A DNA stretch of 64,000 nt from Chamaea fasciata. Taxonomy: Eukaryota; Chordata; Aves; Passeriformes; Sylviidae. This document shows, piece by piece, positions 1 through 13,917 of this stretch. The notes below the pieces were generated by a model. It ran no database searches, was not told the origin of the DNA, and saw nothing but the letters and a program-made list of their open reading frames with translations. Every line of letters starts with the position of its first letter. The stretch's first letter is position 1. The position numbers and the translations under genes were made by a program. The stretch is taken from positions 40,009,656 to 40,073,655 of the forward strand of contig JARCOQ010000007.1 in NCBI GenBank assembly GCA_029207755.1, given 5' to 3'.

Positions 1-2510
1 TGGGAGCGCAGCTGTGGCAGTTGTTTTACAGGGTCAGGTTTCAGAGTGGCTGAATGCTCTCCATGGGGGTGAGCCTCTGTCCACAGCAAGCTTTGTGAGG
101 GCAGAAGGAGAGGAGTTTCCAGCCCTGCCTTACAGCAGCCCTGCAGCACAAAAATGTCAGACCAGAGGAACCTGAGTGTGCAAATGTGAGGCATGGGCAA
201 ACATGGGGAAAAGAAGACAAGAAAATGGGCTGGTGGTTGAAGACAATTTTTACCCTGAAGCATGTTTGTTGGAGTACACAAGGAGTCCTCTCACGGTCCA
301 TAGGAAGGCAAGCACAAAGGGAAAAAATAAACTAAGAATCAGGCACCTCAACAGCCAGATCAGCAACGCTGTTGTCCACAGTTCCCCCAAAATAGGCTGT
401 GTCATTTCAGAGACGCTTCCACTCCCCCTAGTCCTGCTGCCTTCATCCACGAACAGCCCCCCAGCATGCTCCTACCAGGTACTTGTTAAACTGCCCTGTG
501 GAGCCTGCGGGAGCTGAATGCAGAGGGGAAAGGGTGAAGAGTGGGTGCTGCCTTGGATGTGGTGGCCAACCTGGGCAGGAAGAACACAGCATTCTTGCTT
601 GGAGATCCACCTGGATCTGTGGAGATCCACCTGATGGAGGCTCCCTGCTTCCCCAGGATCTTATGAGATGGCTACAAACCACTGCTTCTAAGGATGCTTC
701 CAACCTGCCCTGATGTGCAAACTATACCTCCTCTTCCTCTATGGCCCTTCCTCAGCTAAAGGCTCTCTTCTTTTTTTGTGCTGTGAAGGGTTCAGCTCCC
801 TGTGTTCTTGAGGCTGAAATAATGAAAGTAATACCCAATGCTCTCAGGTCTGTTTTCCATCATAAGAAGCCATGTGGCTTACCCAGAGCCAGCTCAGTAT
901 GTGGAAATGGATCAAGAGGAGTGGCCAGTCATGGGACAGAGCCAGCCTGTAATGGCAGCATACCTCCAGTGCAAAATTTGGTGGTCAGCTTTTCTCTCAG
1001 GTGCGACAAATGGGCAAAGGGAGCCCCAGCTGGCAGCATGCACACCATGTGCTGTATGAAAGGAACCTCAGAGCTGTGTGAAATACATTAGCAATGTCAC
1101 CTGTCATTTTTGTCTGGCTTTGTAAGCCTGGCTGAGAGCTGACCAATTGTCCCACCAGGTCCAGCTCTTTTCCATGACAGAGGTATCTAAACCAAGCAAG
1201 CCCTGAGCTCACCTGTGCTGAAAGAGCTCCCACGTCTGGCCCCTGAACTGGTGTTGCACTGCTCAGCAATGCTGCACACTGGGAGGCTAAACTGATCCTG
1301 CCACAAGAAGAGGAACCACCAGAGCCAGCACAGCCAGCCTGACTTTGCACACCATTCATGAGGGCAAGCACTTTGGGAATGGTCATCTCTCCACACTGCT
1401 CCAAGTCTGTTGCTACAGCCTGGCCTGATTTAAAGGCTGGATACTAAAATGTCTAAGGAATGAATGGAAAGTCCCATGAGGCAAATACTGGGAATGGTCT
1501 GGAGTGCAAATTTCCCTCATTCCCTCCCTAAAACAGACTTGCCCTGGGTGCCATGCGGGCCATGGAGAAGTTAACTCTGCAGCTGGGAAGACATCTGCAA
1601 TTTGGTGAGGATAGGTTCTTTCCACAGAGGGTGCTAATTCTGCATGACCTAATCTGGGTTTGTTGCTTCTCTGCACTGTGAGTCACAGTGTGCACAGTCC
1701 TTTGGTCACTGTGGCAGGCTGCAGGACTTCACAGTGGCCTTTTGCTCTTCCTACAGACAATGACTGTCTTTGACTTGGCTGTCATGTGCTGTTTGATGCT
1801 TTCCATTTATATCTAATAAGATCACCACAATCTGCAGCAACTGTAGGTTCTCATACTAAAATCTTCTCAGCAATATATTAGCTGGTCAGGAGTCACACTG
1901 GTCCAGAACAAAGCCTGTATGAAAAAAATTCCCCAAATAAGCCACTGATAACTCTTAGGAATTGAAAGCCTTAGTGTGGCTGTCTTGTGAAGGTAAAGCT
2001 TTACAGAGCTGAGTGGAGGGGGAAATACTTTTGGTATAAAAATAAAGCAGAAGTTGATCATTCACGGCAAGGTGAGTGCTGTCTGCCTTATCAGCCTGCC
2101 CAGCACCCATGGAAAAGCTGGTGCCATCAGTAAATCCAGCCTCTTGACCAGAGGACTCTCTACCCTACCCTGCACTTACTGGGACAGCTGAGCCCTGAGA
2201 CTCTGCGGATTCCCAAGCTGCAAGCACTGGGACTTGGGTACCAGATTAGCTCTTTTTATTTCCTTTCATTTAGTAGGATCCTGCAGAGCTGGGTAGCTGC
2301 CAGTCAGTCTGTCAAGATGTGAACTATTTTGGGAATTTTTATGATGGAACAATATTTTTTTGGTAAACAAACGGAAAGCTGTTAAACAGGGACCTTCACC
2401 TCACAGCTCCCGGTTCAGCTCCCTCACTGCTGTGATGCCACAGTGACTGTACTGTCCACTCTGCAGAGCTCCCTTCATGGCTCCTGCAGGGGCAAGACAA
2501 ATAGCAGCTC

Positions 2511-2690
2511 TTTTTTTTTTTTTTTTTTTTTCACTAACTCCTCAACAAAACCCCAAAACCCCCAGCCCCCCAAAAAAACCAAACCAAAACCCCCAAACAA
2601 ACAAACAAAACAAAAAGGCCCCCATCAGCCAAGAAAACAAACAAACAATCCCCAAAAAAACAAGAGAGAGAGAAGAAAAAGAGCAAATTT
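2511..2690. repeat. Poly(T) run followed by C/A-rich low-complexity DNA
   Basis: A run of 21 T (2511-2531) is followed by about 150 bases made almost only of A and C, with AAAC and CAAA units and short C runs, ending in a short GA repeat (about 2664-2673). This is simple-sequence DNA. The tract produces spurious open frames rich in Pro, Lys and Asn. Similar tracts are frequent in bird genomes. Confidence 0.85.
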
Positions 2691-5600
2691 GCTTTAAGCA
2701 GCAGAAGCACTTTCTTGGTGGTCTTAACCCCTAAGATACCTGAGGGCAAGCTGTATACTGTCTCTGTGTGTCATGTTATGTGACCGTGTAGCAGCTAGCC
2801 ACATCCCAGGCTGGATTTCCTCAGGGCTACTGGTGACACATGAATCCAACCAGCAGTGACACAGGGCCAACTGTGTACAACAGGAAGACTTCCTTTTTCA
2901 CAGTGTCTGTTAATAGGAAGCCCGGATGGAGTCATAGAGTGCACAGAGGAAGATGTTTGTCTGGAAGAATTGAGCAGTGCAAGAAAGGGCAGGAACATTT
3001 CTCACTCTAAAATGGATGTAGTGTGTTGCTCAGGGGAAAAACCCATAAGGGGCCAGTGAGTCCTTCTTGCTGCCATAGGCTAAAATTAGTTTCACCATTC
3101 CAAGGTACTGGCAGCAGAGAGAATCTAGTCTTACATGGGCTATATCTACCCCAGCCTTTGGGGGAAGTGATTGATGGCTATCAGTTGGAATGAGCCAAGG
3201 CATTTGTCTGCTCCGTGCATTTTGTCCGTGTCACAAAGGCAGTTTGTGGTTTTCCTCAGTTCCTGGAAAGTCCAGTCCAGTTTGTACAACACAGTCCCTA
3301 CTGGCAGCCCATTAATTCCAGACCACGCAGATCGCTGAACAATCTCGAGGGATGCCATTCTTCTTCTCTCTCTGCCCCTTGATCCACTCTCAGACTTACC
3401 AAAGAGTTGTAGTTTGCTCCACTGAAAAGTCGCACAATGGGATCTTTTGCTTGCACCATGCTGATTCTGCCTTGGGATCTCTCCTGTAACTCATTAACTA
3501 TTCTTATTCTGAGACTCTGCTACTAATGATTTCTTTGGAGGAGCCTTCAGTAAAGTTGACTGTGGGCAAGTGTGCCTTCTCTCTGTCAGCAAGTGCACCT
3601 CCTCCCTGGCCAGCTGTCTTCCCTTCTCTGTGGGCAGTTGCAACCCCTGCACTTCCCTCTCTTTTTTGTTTTTTTGTTTGCTTTTGCAGCCTCAGCATGT
3701 CAGCTCTGGCCCTTACCCTTCTCCATTTCATTCTGATGCTTCCTGGGATTCTTCCTGTGTCCATGCACGCGCGTGAACCTCTTCTTACCTGTAGGTCTTC
3801 AGTACCCTCCCTGGGCAACTTCCCCAACCCGCTGTTCCTGCTCTTCCTGTCCTCTGCACAGAGTACCTTCCTTGACTCTGTGGTTTGCTCTCTGCCATAT
3901 AGGAGAAGAATTCACCTGGCCTCACTATGAGAGTGCCTATGCTGTGCATGAGGACTGAGAGTCCCAAGACTCCTGGGAGCACACGGGCTGAACATCTTGG
4001 GAACTGCAGCAGTGATGCACTGGAAGAGATGCACACCGGTCCTCAAGCTCCTTGGTATTTAAGGCACTCCCATTCTGCAGCTGAATGTAAAGAGATAGAT
4101 TTACTCAGGTCTTTCAGATCCCAAGTCTGCATTTTAAACAGATATCTAAGCTGTCAGGAGTCCTACAACTCATATCTGCTGTGACTACATCTTCTGCTGT
4201 CAGCTTTTGGAATCTCACTTCTATTTCCTCTTGAACTGGCTTCTCTGTCTTTACCCACTGGCATCCCCTCTCTTCACTGCACCCCACATTTAGCCCCATG
4301 ATTTGAACTTAAGTCTACTTAGTTGGTCCATCTGCCTCAGAAAGAGCACACTTCATCATCAGTAAATAGCTCAGCTCTCTTCCTTTTGATCTCTTTTCTC
4401 CTGAACTATGTGTGCTCTTCTGTGGGGCTTTATCTCTTCAGCACTCAATGGCTTACCTAAATCGGTGTGGCTTATGCTGTTCCTCCTGCTCAGCCTCATT
4501 CCTTCCCTAAAGAAGGCTTATCTTCCTGCTGCAATTTTATTTCTCCAGCTTCTCTCCATCTTGGTTGTCCCCAGGTTCAAGTATACTTAGTTTTCTATGT
4601 AAGTCAGGGAGCTATGCTCCAGAAGGATCATCACATGGGAGAGGGGACAATCCTACAAGTCATGACAATGTGTTTTGCTTATGTTTATCTTGTGCCTCTT
4701 TGGGCCTTAGCCCTATGGTTGTCCAGCTCTGTCTTCTTTGTGTCAGACTATTGGAGGCATCTTTATGATCCCCTGCTTGGGTCTGAGCACTTGTCACAAG
4801 GAGGTGCAGCAGAATGCATGGGTTTTGTCCCAGCAATGCCTCTGCTGTGACTTGTAGCTCTAGACCCAGGGCACCAGAAGAACCCTCTCCATCTCTGGTT
4901 TCCGTGGCTGTTCCTTCAGTCAGGTTGTAGATTAATATACCCACAAAGCTGGAAGGCAACTTAGCCCCTCTTCAGCTGTTACAGCATCCAGCTGTACTAC
5001 ATGCTCAGGGTGCCTTGTACTTAGGAAGAGATTTCAAATCATCCCACTGGCAAAAACAGCACCCTGGGTAAGAGCTCAGAGTCCTGCCTCATTGGTCCAC
5101 CTATGCTTTCGTGAAGGATGTTCTTTCTCTCAGCTTCCAACCTGCAGGCATCTCCTGGTCCTCTGTTGTTTATGATACTTCAATTTGTTGCCTTGGAAAT
5201 AAGTTCTGGTTTATCCCAAACAGAGCCTACAGTTTCACAGCACAATCAAGCGAGAAGAGCAGATGGTTACCCCATCTCTTCTGTTGTGTTTCCCATTATC
5301 CTCATCCACAGTTGGATGACAGGAATCTATGATTCAGTGCAAGTATCTGTGGCACGTCTGCATCTACCCATGTAAGCTGGGGAGCCATGTTTCTGCTGGG
5401 ATATGACATGCCTTTGTGTCTAGCATCATTATTTTGGCTTCCTGCAAAGGAAACTTGACCAAAAAACAAAAAAACCCAACCTTCTTTCTTACTTCAGTGG
5501 TGTCTAGGATCAGGGGGCAGAAGGACAGTTCAATACTCTTTCTGTTCAATGCAGTTTCTGTTTCCCAGGGCTTTGTAGTATCTATACTTAAGCTTTCAAC

Positions 5601-7554
5601 CCTCTGCAACCTCATTTTACTGTTTTATTTGTTGAACTTTGGACAATATATACCTTGTGCTCTCTGTAGGCACTGGCATTCTCCTTTCCTGCAGCTCTCC
5701 TGGGCTGAAACTGCAGTTTGGCAGCAGCTGTGGTAGGTAAGACTCAGGATATTGCGTGGAGGCTAGATCTTCATGCAAATGCCTTTGCTTGGAAGCAGTT
5801 TTCAAAAGAGCTGGTGGTCCAGAGACACAGTGGTGTCATGGCCCTAATATGCATTTGGAAAATGGAAGAGTTGTGGGGACTCTACAGGGCTGAGGAGCCT
5901 TCAGGATCTGAAATGGCTGGGGGAATCAGCACTTCCAAGCCCAAGATTAATTGCTTTGCAAACAGTTCTGCTTTCATTCCTCAGTGCTATTCTTTGCAAT
6001 TCAATCTGATTTGTTTGAATTCTGTTCTGAGGCTTATGTCCTACCCAGCGCTTTGCTGCATGAGTGCTGTCTTTCCTTGCCTGAGCAAATTTAGACTGGA
6101 GATTAACAGAATATTTTTTCCTTTCTGAGTAGTAAGATCCTTGGGAAGCTTTCTAGTGAGAACAGGGAGAGCAAAATTCCAATTGGTTTCAAGATTGAGC
6201 CTGGCTAGTTTATGAAGGGAATTATGTAAGTAATGGTGTTAGTGCTTATGGCTGGATTTAGTCATTTGGTGTCTCTTCTAGTTCTACCTTTCTGGGAGAC
6301 AGCTATGTTTAAAATTCATTTGAAGAAGGGAAAAACTATCCTCCAGGTTCAAATATTCTGCATTAAAAATGGAAAATGGAGCAGAGGAGATTGAAAACTG
6401 GTTCTTGCCTAGCAGCAGGCAGGCTGCAGAGCCAGGTCAAGAAAGGAGGTAGGATTGTGGAAAGAAACAAAATTGCTCTAGTTCATTGTAGAGAGGTGGC
6501 TTGGGGAGGGCAAGGCTGGGTCCTGGGGCGGGCAGTTGTGGGTGATGAGGCCAAGAAGGAGGGCCAAGTGCACCACTGGAGTGCAGGCTGCAGGCCTGTG
6601 AGATATTGGAGGAGGAGAGGGGAAGAGAGTTGCTTCTGTTCCTTTCCTGCACATGCCATATCTGGCTCTTTTGCTTATCACTGAACTTATCCTTTCTGCA
6701 ATGAGTAACTGACTGAGGCTCCTTGTGCTGCTCCATTAATCTGTGGCTTTCCATTAACAGGCAGGTGCTTGTACCCAGGGGACCACCATGCTGACTGCCA
6801 GAGATTCCTGGCACTGGGTACTACAGAGTTAAGCAGCCAGGCTGGAGTGTGCAAACAAACAGTGAGACCTGTACTAACAGCCCTGCTTTGTGTAAGTGGG
6901 AAGCACAGGCTCCAACTTCTTCCGATTTCTCACCTGTCCAGACTGGTACAGAAAGAAAATGCCTCTTGGAGTTTCAGAGAAAACCACACCTATTTACAGT
7001 GGATTCCCCAGGGCCCTCCTGTGGGGTATTAACCCTTCAGCCCCAAGCCTACAGTCTGCATTTGGTAGGAAGGATTCCCTAACATCCCTGGGGAAGTCAG
7101 CCCTTCTACCTCCACTGCAGGAACTTCTCCTGCTTGTCCCCAGGGCATTGGCCCATCCCTAGAGCAAGTGACTAATTTCTGTTTTCTCCCGTTGGTACAG
7201 TTATCTCTGTTCTTTGCAGAGCTGTATGCTGGGGCTCTCTCTGTGTGTACTGGGCTTCCTGACCCAGCTCCTTCCCCCAGAAAGCAGAACTTGCTCTTCT
7301 GTGTTTGGGTTGGATCTGTGAACGTGTCTCTCTGTTTGTCTCAAACCCCACCAAGTTTCCCTGAGATACCAGCTCATCCCTCCCCCTTGAAATATCCATG
7401 CTTTCTTCAGATTTCTTCCTGGTCTCACTGTTTGCTTTCCCTCCTTTCCCTGGTTTCTGAGTTTTCTCGGAAGGAATCCCGTGCTCTGGCCTCCTCAGGC
7501 TGGAGTGTTGTGTTGTTGTTTTTCCTTTCGTCGCTATGGGCAGGGATTTTGAAT

Positions 7555-7740
7555 ACTGAGCCAAGGAGAGGGAGGGAAGAAGCGAGGCTGTGAAAGAAGG
7601 AGGGAGTACAAGGAGGGGGTGGGAATGAAGAAAGCCAGAAAAGTGAGAAAGCAAAGTGTTCAGGGGAGCAGGGTAAGGAAGAAATGGTGGAGAAATGAAA
7701 TGGGGAAGAAGGATAGGGGGCACTGAGTAGAGAAAGAGTT
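7555..7740. repeat. Purine-rich (GA-rich) low-complexity tract
   Basis: About 185 bases of the + strand are almost entirely G and A, with repeated GGGA, GAAG and GGAG units. The preceding 150 bases (about 7380-7530) are rich in C and T. The pair explains the long minus-strand open frame rich in Pro, Ser and Leu seen here, which I do not treat as a gene. Confidence 0.7.
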
Positions 7741-10700
7741 TTGGATAAATATCAGGAGATCTTTCTCATTGGTTCTTTCATTAATAATACTATTGCTGTA
7801 GACAAAGATATCCAGAGGAAGGCAAGGAGTCCCCACCTCTCCCTGTCCCAAACCCCTCTAGGACACAAGGCATGAGAAATCCTTCAGAAAATGAATGTTT
7901 AAGCCCAAAGCAGACAGTAGGTGCATAGGCTGCAGTAGGGAATGTGTTTGATGTGAATCTGGCTGATAGGGAGAGAATGCAAAACACAAAGACCCAGTAA
8001 AAAATCTAGGACCTTCATTCAGCCTGTTGAAAGTAGGAAGCCTGGGACAGGACTGACACGTTTTGGGAACAGGAAAGAAAGTAGAGTAGCTAAGGAAGCT
8101 TAAGACACAGCAGAGAAATTAAGTAATTCCTACACCTAAAAGAAAAAGAGACAAATCCCCCTAACAGTGCTTCTCAGTTGCTACAGAGAAGGCACCTTCA
8201 GGCAGTGAGAACTTCTAAAAGCAAGGCTGGTGTCTTAAAAAACAACAGTCCTCAGGGTTGGGTGTCAGCACCTGAGGAGCAGAGTGCTAGAGAGTGACAG
8301 CTGTGTGCAGCAATAGGGGAGGGCAGATAGAACTAAGGAATTGCAGACCTAGGTCCTATTTCCACCCCAAGTAAACTGTTGGATGCCCATTACAGATCTG
8401 CAGGCCCCCATCTACCTGATTGGCTACATTGCAGCAAGAAATCCATGGCTCACTTTCTCTGCTAAGGAAAATCATGCTCCTGGAGCTGCTGGAAGTTATG
8501 GAGTGTTTCTTGTAGGAAATAACAGCAGGACGTGGATTTTCAAAAAGCTAGGAGCACTGTCTTTCACAGGAACTTCTTGACAAGGCTAAGTGGCCACAAG
8601 GTGATTTGTGCTGGCACTGCTGAAATACTGCAGAGCAGAAACTGTGGGCTCTGAAGGCTCAGAGCCGTCTGCCTCTGGGAGCCATGCTGGGGTGGCTTTA
8701 TAGTAGAATGGAAACTAATTCAGACAGTAGTGAGTCTGGGATACAACTCCAGCTGGAATACTCTGTATGCTTCTCATCACCCATGTTGGGGAAAATAGGG
8801 GACATAAGGCAGACAAAGAAAATTACTAAAAAGATGAAACTCCTTCCACATGAGCAAGGACTGCAAGGAACATGACATCAGTTTACAGAGAAGATGTATG
8901 GTGAAGGGATATGAATTAGATAGATAGAACTGTAACTTTTTAAAGAGATGTGTACATTTCAAAGTTTAGGCCAGTGTCTAAGATAAAAAGGAAATTCCTT
9001 TTTGAAGAGATTGTTCCACAACTGTCCAACATAAAGATTATTTAACTTAAGGATCTGGCTTGTCAGAGACAAGCTCTTGCACAGCATTTTCCAGCCCTGG
9101 TATCTAATCAGTTTTATTTTTATAAACAAGCAACGTGGGGGTCAGTCAGCCCATCAGCCTGTGTGGCACTGTCTGACCACTGTGGTGGTGACCACTCAGA
9201 CCTTAGCACTGCCACCAGCCCAGACACAGCTGCTTTCCCTCAGTGACTATGGGGTAATTTACCATCCTCTCACTCCTACTGCTTATGTAATTTTTCTTTT
9301 CTCAGCCCAGTTATGGAAAATGTCATGGAAAATGACTGGAAGTAATTTTTTTTTTAAAATAAGACTAGAAATTAGTTAGGGATTCATGAAGGGAACAGTT
9401 AAATCAGAAGTGAGTTGTGGCCAAGGGGACAGTGGGACATGTAGCCAGAGGTGGCCAAATGGCAGCTACGTCTTTACTTGGATCACCACCATTCTCTCCT
9501 GCAGGGTGAAGTTCTTTCTTGCTGCAGTTGGATATTGTACCGTGGCTTACAGGAGTTTGAATGTACAAGTCCTAGGTCACATCCTTCAGTGAATGGTTTT
9601 CAGAATTGGCCATCAGGATTGCATACTAATACTGAAGACAAAGATCAGGAAAAAGGGAAGCAGATTCATGAGGATTTGGGTGATTAAGTGGACGGGTAAA
9701 AGATGAAATGCACTGTTTCATATAGCAAATATTGGATGACAAGTGTGTGAGCAAGCAGCAGGTCTGAGGAATCCCAGTTAGGCAGAGACACAGCAGAGCT
9801 CTCTCAGCCTCAGTGGGTGGGAGGGGATCATTAACCCTGTCAGCCTGCACTGAGAGGCAATGCCAGAGAGAATTTTACATGTGGGATATCAGTGTGGCTT
9901 TATATCTGCCAGGCACGTTCCACATGCGTGTTGTTGTGCTAGTCAGCCCTGAAGAGATTTCAGGAGGTGAACTGGAATGGCTAACATCCTGATTAGACTT
10001 AGAATATTGATTAATTTCAAGCACATAAAGCTGTGCTTGGTCATGCACCAGAGACGTTTAGGCCTAGTGTATTCATTGGCTTTCTTGGCCAAGAATATCT
10101 CAGGGAGGTTACTGTAAGCTCGTCACTACTAACAGTGGCATCAGGAGGGTGCAGAGGGCAAGCAAAGGACTACCATTGCTCAGGTCTTAAATATGCTCTC
10201 AGTGCATTTGGACAGGGCACATTAAATGTCAAGGACCCTCAGGAGCCTTGCCCAGGCTGTGGCTCTTGTCGCTGTGCCACAGACAGGGCTGCAACTGGTT
10301 TCAGAGAGAAACCTGACAAGAGGGATCAGTACTGACTGCCTCCTCTGCCCACCTTCAGAAGACTTCAGGAGGGTAGTGTCCACTCCTGCTGTGAGAGGGC
10401 CACCAGACAGTCCAGAGGAGGGGTGAAAGAACAGGGATGGTTGCGGTGCTGTTTTGTGGTGTCCTGGCCTAGGCCTAAATCCAGCTGATGAGCTGCACAG
10501 TTCATCCATGTAGAGAAGGCAGAGAAATGCATGCTGGCAGGAGAAAAGCAAAGACTTTTCCTGAGGACTGAGAGCAACTCCTTTGCAGTCAAACTTCTGT
10601 GCTGGCGCCACTCTGTTTTGCTCTAGAGTTCTCTCTGTTCCTGATAACTTTCTGTCCCCATGTTATGTTGCAGGGGCTATGTTTCCACATCCATGAGCCT

Positions 10701-13610
10701 TCACCTTCCACACACTTTATTTTGGACAAAAATATGCAAATCATTCCTTTCATCTGAAGAGAAAGCCATCTGCCAAGCACCAAGGTACTGACAGCTTTTT
10801 ATGTTCTGTGCAGTGGAACTTATGTTTTCTTTTCTCAACAGCTCCTGTCTCCATTACAAATGCTGCCATTCACATCTGATTAATTTGTCTTTGTCAGCAC
10901 ATTTCCACCACAGTGGCAAGACTGACCAGCCCTGGTAGGGCCAGACGTGTTTATCTCCATCATTCAACAAACAGCCTGTTGTAGGTAACTTTTTTTGTTC
11001 ACTTTTACCCATTGAAGCCACAAATTCTCAATTTATTGTTATGCCTTTTCTAGCCAAAATTAAACTATCTGAAAAGTAAACATATTTGGTGCTTACATGA
11101 GGCAAAACCCAGCTTGGGAAAAGAACAGTTCAAGCACAGGCGGCTGCAAGAGCAACGGAAATTCCCCTGTGAGAGTAGAGTTCCCAAGTCAAGGAAGAAT
11201 GATGCAAGTTTGTCCCTTTAAACATGTGCGTAAGCATTGTCCCCAGACAAGGATTGCTTCCCTGGAACTAGCTCTTCAATATTTAAGTTAAATAAGTCCC
11301 AGTTAGGACTAACTTGCATTATTATAATAATGGAGGCTTATCTGGCTCCAGGACCTGCAGTGGGGAAGCAGGGAAGGACAGAAATTGTAGGCTGAGGGGC
11401 TGTCCTTCCCACTTCCCAACCTTCAACAGTCTTGAAATCAGTGCACCGCAAACATGCTGCAAGTGCTGGTCTTTTACAGACCGGTGGATGTTGGATCCTT
11501 GCTCCCATCCTGTGGAGGCTGTCTGGGAAAGAAAGAGCCAGTACTCAAGGCTGGGGCAGTAGATGTCTATGTCACAATGAGACCTCCCAGCTCTGCCCAC
11601 CAGTGAAAGGGAAATGAAAAAGGCAAAAACGGTGGAAGACAGAGCAGGGAAAGCTCTCTTTCTTCCAACTCCCTGCAAAGAAGGGGAAATGGCACTTTCC
11701 CACCTTCCCCGGGGTAGGGAAAGGCTGCAGGAGGAACCATGTGCTGGACTGGACCATGCTCCACCAGGTCATCAGCCCCTTCTGAAATCCCTCTGGTTTG
11801 CTCTCTTCCCTTCCCTCAGGATGCATCTGTTGTAAGGAAGCTGCCATGCCCTGAAGGCAACTTGTCTGATTTGCCAGAGAGAGATATTGTTTGTCAACCC
11901 CATTGGGATACCTGCAGCTTAAGGCAATAGAAAATTCTGTCCTATCTGATGCAGGAATGAATGCATATGGAAAAAATACATCTTGGCTGACATTTCTCCT
12001 TTCCCCCCAAGACAAGGTGCCAAGATTAAGGAAATAATTGGGTTGGATGCAAAAGTGCATAAAAAGTATTCTGCCTCTCTGAGAACAAAACAAACAAAAG
12101 AACAACAGCATAAGAAGATTAGTAATGAAGATGCATGTGGTCCTGCCAAGCCAAGATGTTACCTTATTCTGTAGGACAACTTGGGCAGGTTATATCCTGT
12201 ATTGAACACAGCATTTCTGATCCCATGTTCCTGCTCAGTCCCAGATCTCTCCACATGAATTCTCTTTCTCTTGCTGAGGTACAAAAGAGGAGGACAAGGC
12301 TGGAAGTGCTGATGGCAAGACCATGTAGATGATGAATAGTGTGAATCCTCGGTGGTGAAAAGAAATGAATTGGTGAATGCTGAAAAGAAACAATGACTGA
12401 CAAGTCAGAGGAAGGAAAATAAGGTAGGGTGGATGGTGCCTCTTTGTGGTGTTAGGTGGGTCAGAGAGGTGACACTGTCACTTAGCTGGGTGGTGCTGCT
12501 CAGCCCAGTGGTTTTGCTAACTACTCTTAGGATGTTGTCTTTCCAAAGGAAAAGGAGCCTTTCTGTCCTGAAATGCTTTAAGAGCAACAGTCCTGGAGAA
12601 TCCAGTACCTGTGGCTGGTCCAGCATGGTCCTCCAGTTGTGCAAAACTTTGCTTCCCCAGGATAGTTTGGCTGATGCGGTTGGGAAGAGGCCAATGTTAG
12701 TGAGAAAGAGGGAAGAGATAAACACAAATCAGTTATCAAGAAGGCCCCAGTCTGGCACCTGCTCCATGATCCCCATCTGACATGAAGGTGCTAGAACACT
12801 GGGCACCATGAGTGTACCTGTGCTTCAGGCAATGTCCCTCAGTGATGTCCCATTGATGATGAGAAAACAAAACACCTGGAAAGAGGAACCTTGGACCTCT
12901 CTGCCTTCTCCTGGTTACTCTCCAGGTCAGTGGAGCGGTGGAGCTGAGGCTGACAGCCCTTGGCTCTTGTGCAAGGGAGAGAGCGTTGTGTGGGACATGA
13001 GCAGGCCAGGCTGGGAGAGGGATGAGATGAGAAGGTCCTTGCCTCCCACGGGACAGTGGAGTGACTCTTCAGCCCTCCCTGCCCCTGTGCCTTTGCTATC
13101 CTGGGTGAGGTGGGCTTGACGCTGGGGAGCACTGGATACTCTGTCTGGTCCTTTGCCTCCTTCTTCCCAGGCTCAGGACTGAGGAGCAGAGGCTCTGCAC
13201 AAATCGGTCTAGCTCGGGCACGGCTGTGGCGGCATCGGGCCGCGTCGCTGGGGTTGCCCGGGACGGTGTCCTGGCGTGCGCTGGGGGACGAGAGCGACGT
13301 GGAGGGGAGCAGAGAATGTGTGGAGGGGCGCAAATAGGAGCGCGGGGAAGACGCGCACGCGGTCCGGGATTGCGAGGTCCCGGGGCGCCGTAGTGCGGAG
13401 GGGTCAAGAGGTGCCGGAGCGTGCCGGGGACGCCGGCTGCGAGGGCAGAGGGTTGCCGAGGGGTGGCGGGTGCGGAGTCCCGGAGTGCAGGATGTGGAGA
13501 TGCCGGGCCGTGAGGTGTGGGATGCCGAGGCGCGCGATGTCGGGGTGCCCCGGCTGGTCCCACCCCTGCGCGGCGCTCCCCGCCCCGCGGCCCCGCTCCC
13601 CCGCCCTCCC

Positions 13611-13618
13611 TGACGTGT
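13611..13618 (+). promoter_or_regulatory. CRE-like site (TGACGTGT)
   Basis: A CRE-type half element lies 66 bases upstream of the TATA box. AP-1/ATF proteins, including JDP2 itself, bind CRE and TRE sites, so feedback is possible. This is inferred from motif and position only. Confidence 0.4.
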
Positions 13619-13676
13619 GGCGCTGGCAGCCCGGCCGGTTCCGCATTCCCGACCCCTCCCCGCAGCCCAGGGGCCG

Positions 13677-13684
13677 CTATATAA
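13677..13684 (+). promoter_or_regulatory. JDP2: TATA box of the JDP2 promoter
   Basis: The sequence CTATATAAC lies in GC-rich surroundings inside the CpG island and stands out as the only TATA element there. It predicts transcription starting near 13,705. Confidence 0.6.
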
Positions 13685-13704
13685 CCGGGGCTGATGCAAC
13701 CCAC

Positions 13705-13917
13705 CCCGCCGCCTGCCACAGCCTGCGGGAGGCGCGCACCGGGGCGGCGGGCGGTGGCGGGCCGAGGCGCCCCGGCGGCGGCCGGCACCGACATCGGCAC
13801 CCGGCGGGGCCCGGGGGTCGGGGCAGCGGCGGAGGCGGCGGGGCTGAGCCTGCAGCCCACGCCCGGCCCCTACGGCCGGGCCCCGCGGGCACCCCGGCTG
13901 CCCGGTCGCCCTGCACG
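13705..13917 (+). other. JDP2: Probable non-coding exon 1 of JDP2 (5' UTR)
   Basis: The exon is inferred from the TATA box at 13677 and a splice donor G|GTGGGT at 13918. No ATG occurs between the predicted start and this donor, as expected for a leader. A stronger donor (CAG|GTGAGG at 14331) lies downstream and would lengthen the exon to 14,330, adding upstream ATGs. The true boundaries need cDNA. Confidence 0.4.

Larger units (their letters stand above)
1..13199. other. Intergenic region upstream of JDP2, no gene recognised
   Basis: I find no exon with a recognisable protein, no RNA gene and no clear transposon in this 13 kb. The open frames are short or low in complexity and none continues across plausible splice sites into a known family. 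The region holds a poly(T)/CA-rich tract (2511-2690), a purine-rich tract (7555-7740) and a small tandem duplication of a 13-bp unit at 601-613 and 621-633. In other vertebrates FOS lies further upstream of JDP2, so distal regulatory DNA could be here, but nothing in the sequence proves it. An additional upstream non-coding JDP2 exon cannot be excluded. Confidence 0.6.
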
